NCBI GenBank assembly: GCA_002373755.1
Contig: DFJU01000155.1
Coordinates: forward strand, 1-13,712
Origin: Bacteroidales bacterium UBA3663
GTDB lineage: Bacteria; Bacteroidota; Bacteroidia; Bacteroidales; UBA3663
Reading direction: 5' to 3'
DNA length: 13,712 bases
A model generated the notes under the pieces. The model saw only the letters and a list, made by a program, of their open reading frames with translations, was not told the origin of the DNA and did not search any database. Below are positions 12,939 to 13,712 of the stretch, in pieces. Made by a program: the position numbers and the translations under genes. How positions within the stretch are numbered: the first letter of the stretch is position 1; each line of letters opens with the position of its first letter.

Positions 12939-13103
12939 ATGCAACTATTTGATGTCCAGATAACTACCGATTTAGGCGAAACCGTCGTCTTGCAGATCTC
13001 GGCCAATGATGCACAGGAGGCCGAGATGACCGCCATCTCGATGGTCGAATCCGGCCAAGCTGGCATCGTCGGAACTCGCGTAGTGGATTGCTTCGCGGTG
13101 TGA
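12939..13103 (+). CDS. Small 54-residue protein downstream of nspC
   Basis: ATG 12939 to TGA 13101-13103, 22 bases after the nspC stop on the same strand and ahead of the shared terminator. The product starts MQLFDVQITTDLGE, has a central NDAQEAEMTAISMVE helix-like stretch, and ends GTRVVDCFAV. This strand-helix-strand pattern, with a codon bias like nspC and a clean stop just before the terminator, argues for a real gene. No family recognised with certainty and no signal peptide. It is probably cytoplasmic and co-transcribed with nspC. Confidence 0.7.
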   Translation: MQLFDVQITTDLGETVVLQISANDAQEAEMTAISMVESGQAGIVGTRVVDCFAV

Positions 13104-13130
13104 GTTTCATTGGCCATAACCACAAAATAG

Positions 13131-13168
13131 AAAATCCCGAAAGCCGTTGCTGACTTTCGGGATATTTT
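13131..13168. terminator. Bidirectional terminator between the nspC operon and pfp
   Basis: ATCCCGAAAG (13134-13143) and CTTTCGGGAT (13154-13163) form a perfect 10-bp stem with a 10-base loop, flanked by AAAA on the left and ATTTT on the right, so it can end transcription from both sides. It lies 27 bases after the small gene and 22 bases beyond the convergent pfp stop. Confidence 0.88.
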
Positions 13169-13190
13169 ATGTCGTAATCTCAGAAGTGGA

Positions 13191-13712
13191 TTACTTCTGG
13201 TGCTCAAGCGACAGCGTGATGGTAGGACGGTCGCAGACCTCGCTTGGACCGAAGTACTGGATTGGGCCAGGATAGACGAAGCTGGTCTTGCTTGCCCACT
13301 CGTCGCGCTTGCTGACGAAGAACTTGTATGGAGCGCCGTCCAACTCGACGAGAGCCTTCTTGATGACAGGCTTCATCTCGCCTGCACGCTTCTCCATGTT
13401 CATCATCATGGTGATCGGAATACCACCGGCAACCCATTCGTCAACAGGCTTGAAGGTGTTCTTGACCGATGACATGTAGCCGGTCTTGCCCGAGGCAATC
13501 AGCATCGAAGCGTTGAAGCCGAGCGAGTAGCAGTAGTCGGCATCCCAGTTTGATGGGGCTGCGCAACGGCCCTCGTAGCCGAAGAAGTGATGGAGTGCGG
13601 AGAACTTGCCATTAAATTTGCCGACTGCCTTCCACTCTGCGAGCTTGGCAGCAACCATCGACGAGAGCAGTTTTTCGGTCTCGATAAGGGAAACCTGCAC
13701 GTTGCCGTGAGG
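13191..13712 (-). CDS. pfp: PPi-dependent 6-phosphofructokinase, C-terminal part
   Basis: The last 173 residues of a long-type diphosphate--fructose-6-phosphate 1-phosphotransferase, which phosphorylates fructose 6-phosphate with pyrophosphate in a reversible glycolytic step. The frame is open through the right edge (first full codon CCT, reading [16 protein letters not shown]), so the 5' part of this roughly 550-residue gene lies outside. Diagnostic stretches are [33 protein letters not shown] and [12 protein letters not shown], typical of the plant-beta-like/Bacteroidota class. The stop TAA is at 13191-13193. The GTG at 13700 is internal Val, not a start. It is convergent with the nspC operon across a shared terminator. 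Confidence 0.93.
   Translation of the reverse strand, partial: PHGNVQVSLIETEKLLSSMVAAKLAEWKAVGKFNGKFSALHHFFGYEGRCAAPSNWDADYCYSLGFNASMLIASGKTGYMSSVKNTFKPVDEWVAGGIPITMMMNMEKRAGEMKPVIKKALVELDGAPYKFFVSKRDEWASKTSFVYPGPIQYFGPSEVCDRPTITLSLEHQK

Noticed and set aside
9930..13010. Repeated GGCCAATGAT and CGGCCGAT words in the right half
   Set aside because: They fall mostly in coding sequence as common codon pairs (Gly/Ala/Asn/Asp) and show no fixed spacing or strand pattern.
12872..13207. 111-codon minus-strand frame across the small gene and terminator
   Set aside because: It runs through the perfect terminator stem and opposite the better-supported 54-residue gene.

Overview
The window looks like a chromosomal segment of a Bacteroidales bacterium (Bacteroides, Prevotella or Muribaculaceae type). 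The clues are lipoproteins with Bacteroidota-style acidic export signals right after the lipidated cysteine (CKDDE, CDDDDD), TAnnTTTG-type promoter elements without Shine-Dalgarno sites, a carboxy(nor)spermidine decarboxylase and a long-type pyrophosphate-dependent phosphofructokinase. Species cannot be fixed from the sequence alone. No tRNA, rRNA, CRISPR array or insertion sequence was seen.

Left part (about 1-7736). After the last 15 codons of a probable upstream gene and an AT-rich promoter region, four lipoprotein genes run in one direction with overlaps or short gaps and look like one operon. They are (i) a BMP/PnrA-like type I periplasmic-binding lipoprotein, (ii) a lipoprotein fusing a LivJ-like type I ligand-binding domain to a C-terminal legumain-like (peptidase C13) domain with an intact His/Cys pair, and (iii, iv) two paralogous surface lipoproteins, each with a shared N-terminal domain, a strongly divergent core and two C-terminal discoidin-like (F5/8 type C-like) modules. 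No ABC permease or ATPase gene is present, so the binding domains probably act as sensors or specificity modules and not as import receptors. The most distinctive content of the window is this sensor-protease fusion next to diversified, binding-module-bearing surface lipoproteins. I do not recognise it as a described system.

Middle part (7737-9670). An intergenic region with a 17-bp hairpin is followed by a lipoprotein with DUF4595-like Y-D-x-x-G strand repeats and a GNAT acetyltransferase one base downstream. A terminator-like hairpin closes this pair, followed by about 300 bases without a convincing gene.

Right part (9971-13712). A compact operon starts at a good -7 element: a Nif3-family dinuclear-metal protein, a hot-dog thioesterase with a FlK-like Thr/Glu/His triad, a small nitroreductase, nspC, and an easily missed 54-residue protein. 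A perfect 10-bp inverted repeat acts as a shared terminator against the convergent pfp gene, which runs off the right edge. This part looks like ordinary housekeeping and accessory metabolism, including polyamine synthesis and PPi-linked glycolysis.

A 15-base motif, TT(T/C)TGAACA(C/A)CTACT, occurs once upstream of each of the three plus-strand transcription units (111, 7936, 9892) and may be a shared regulatory signal.
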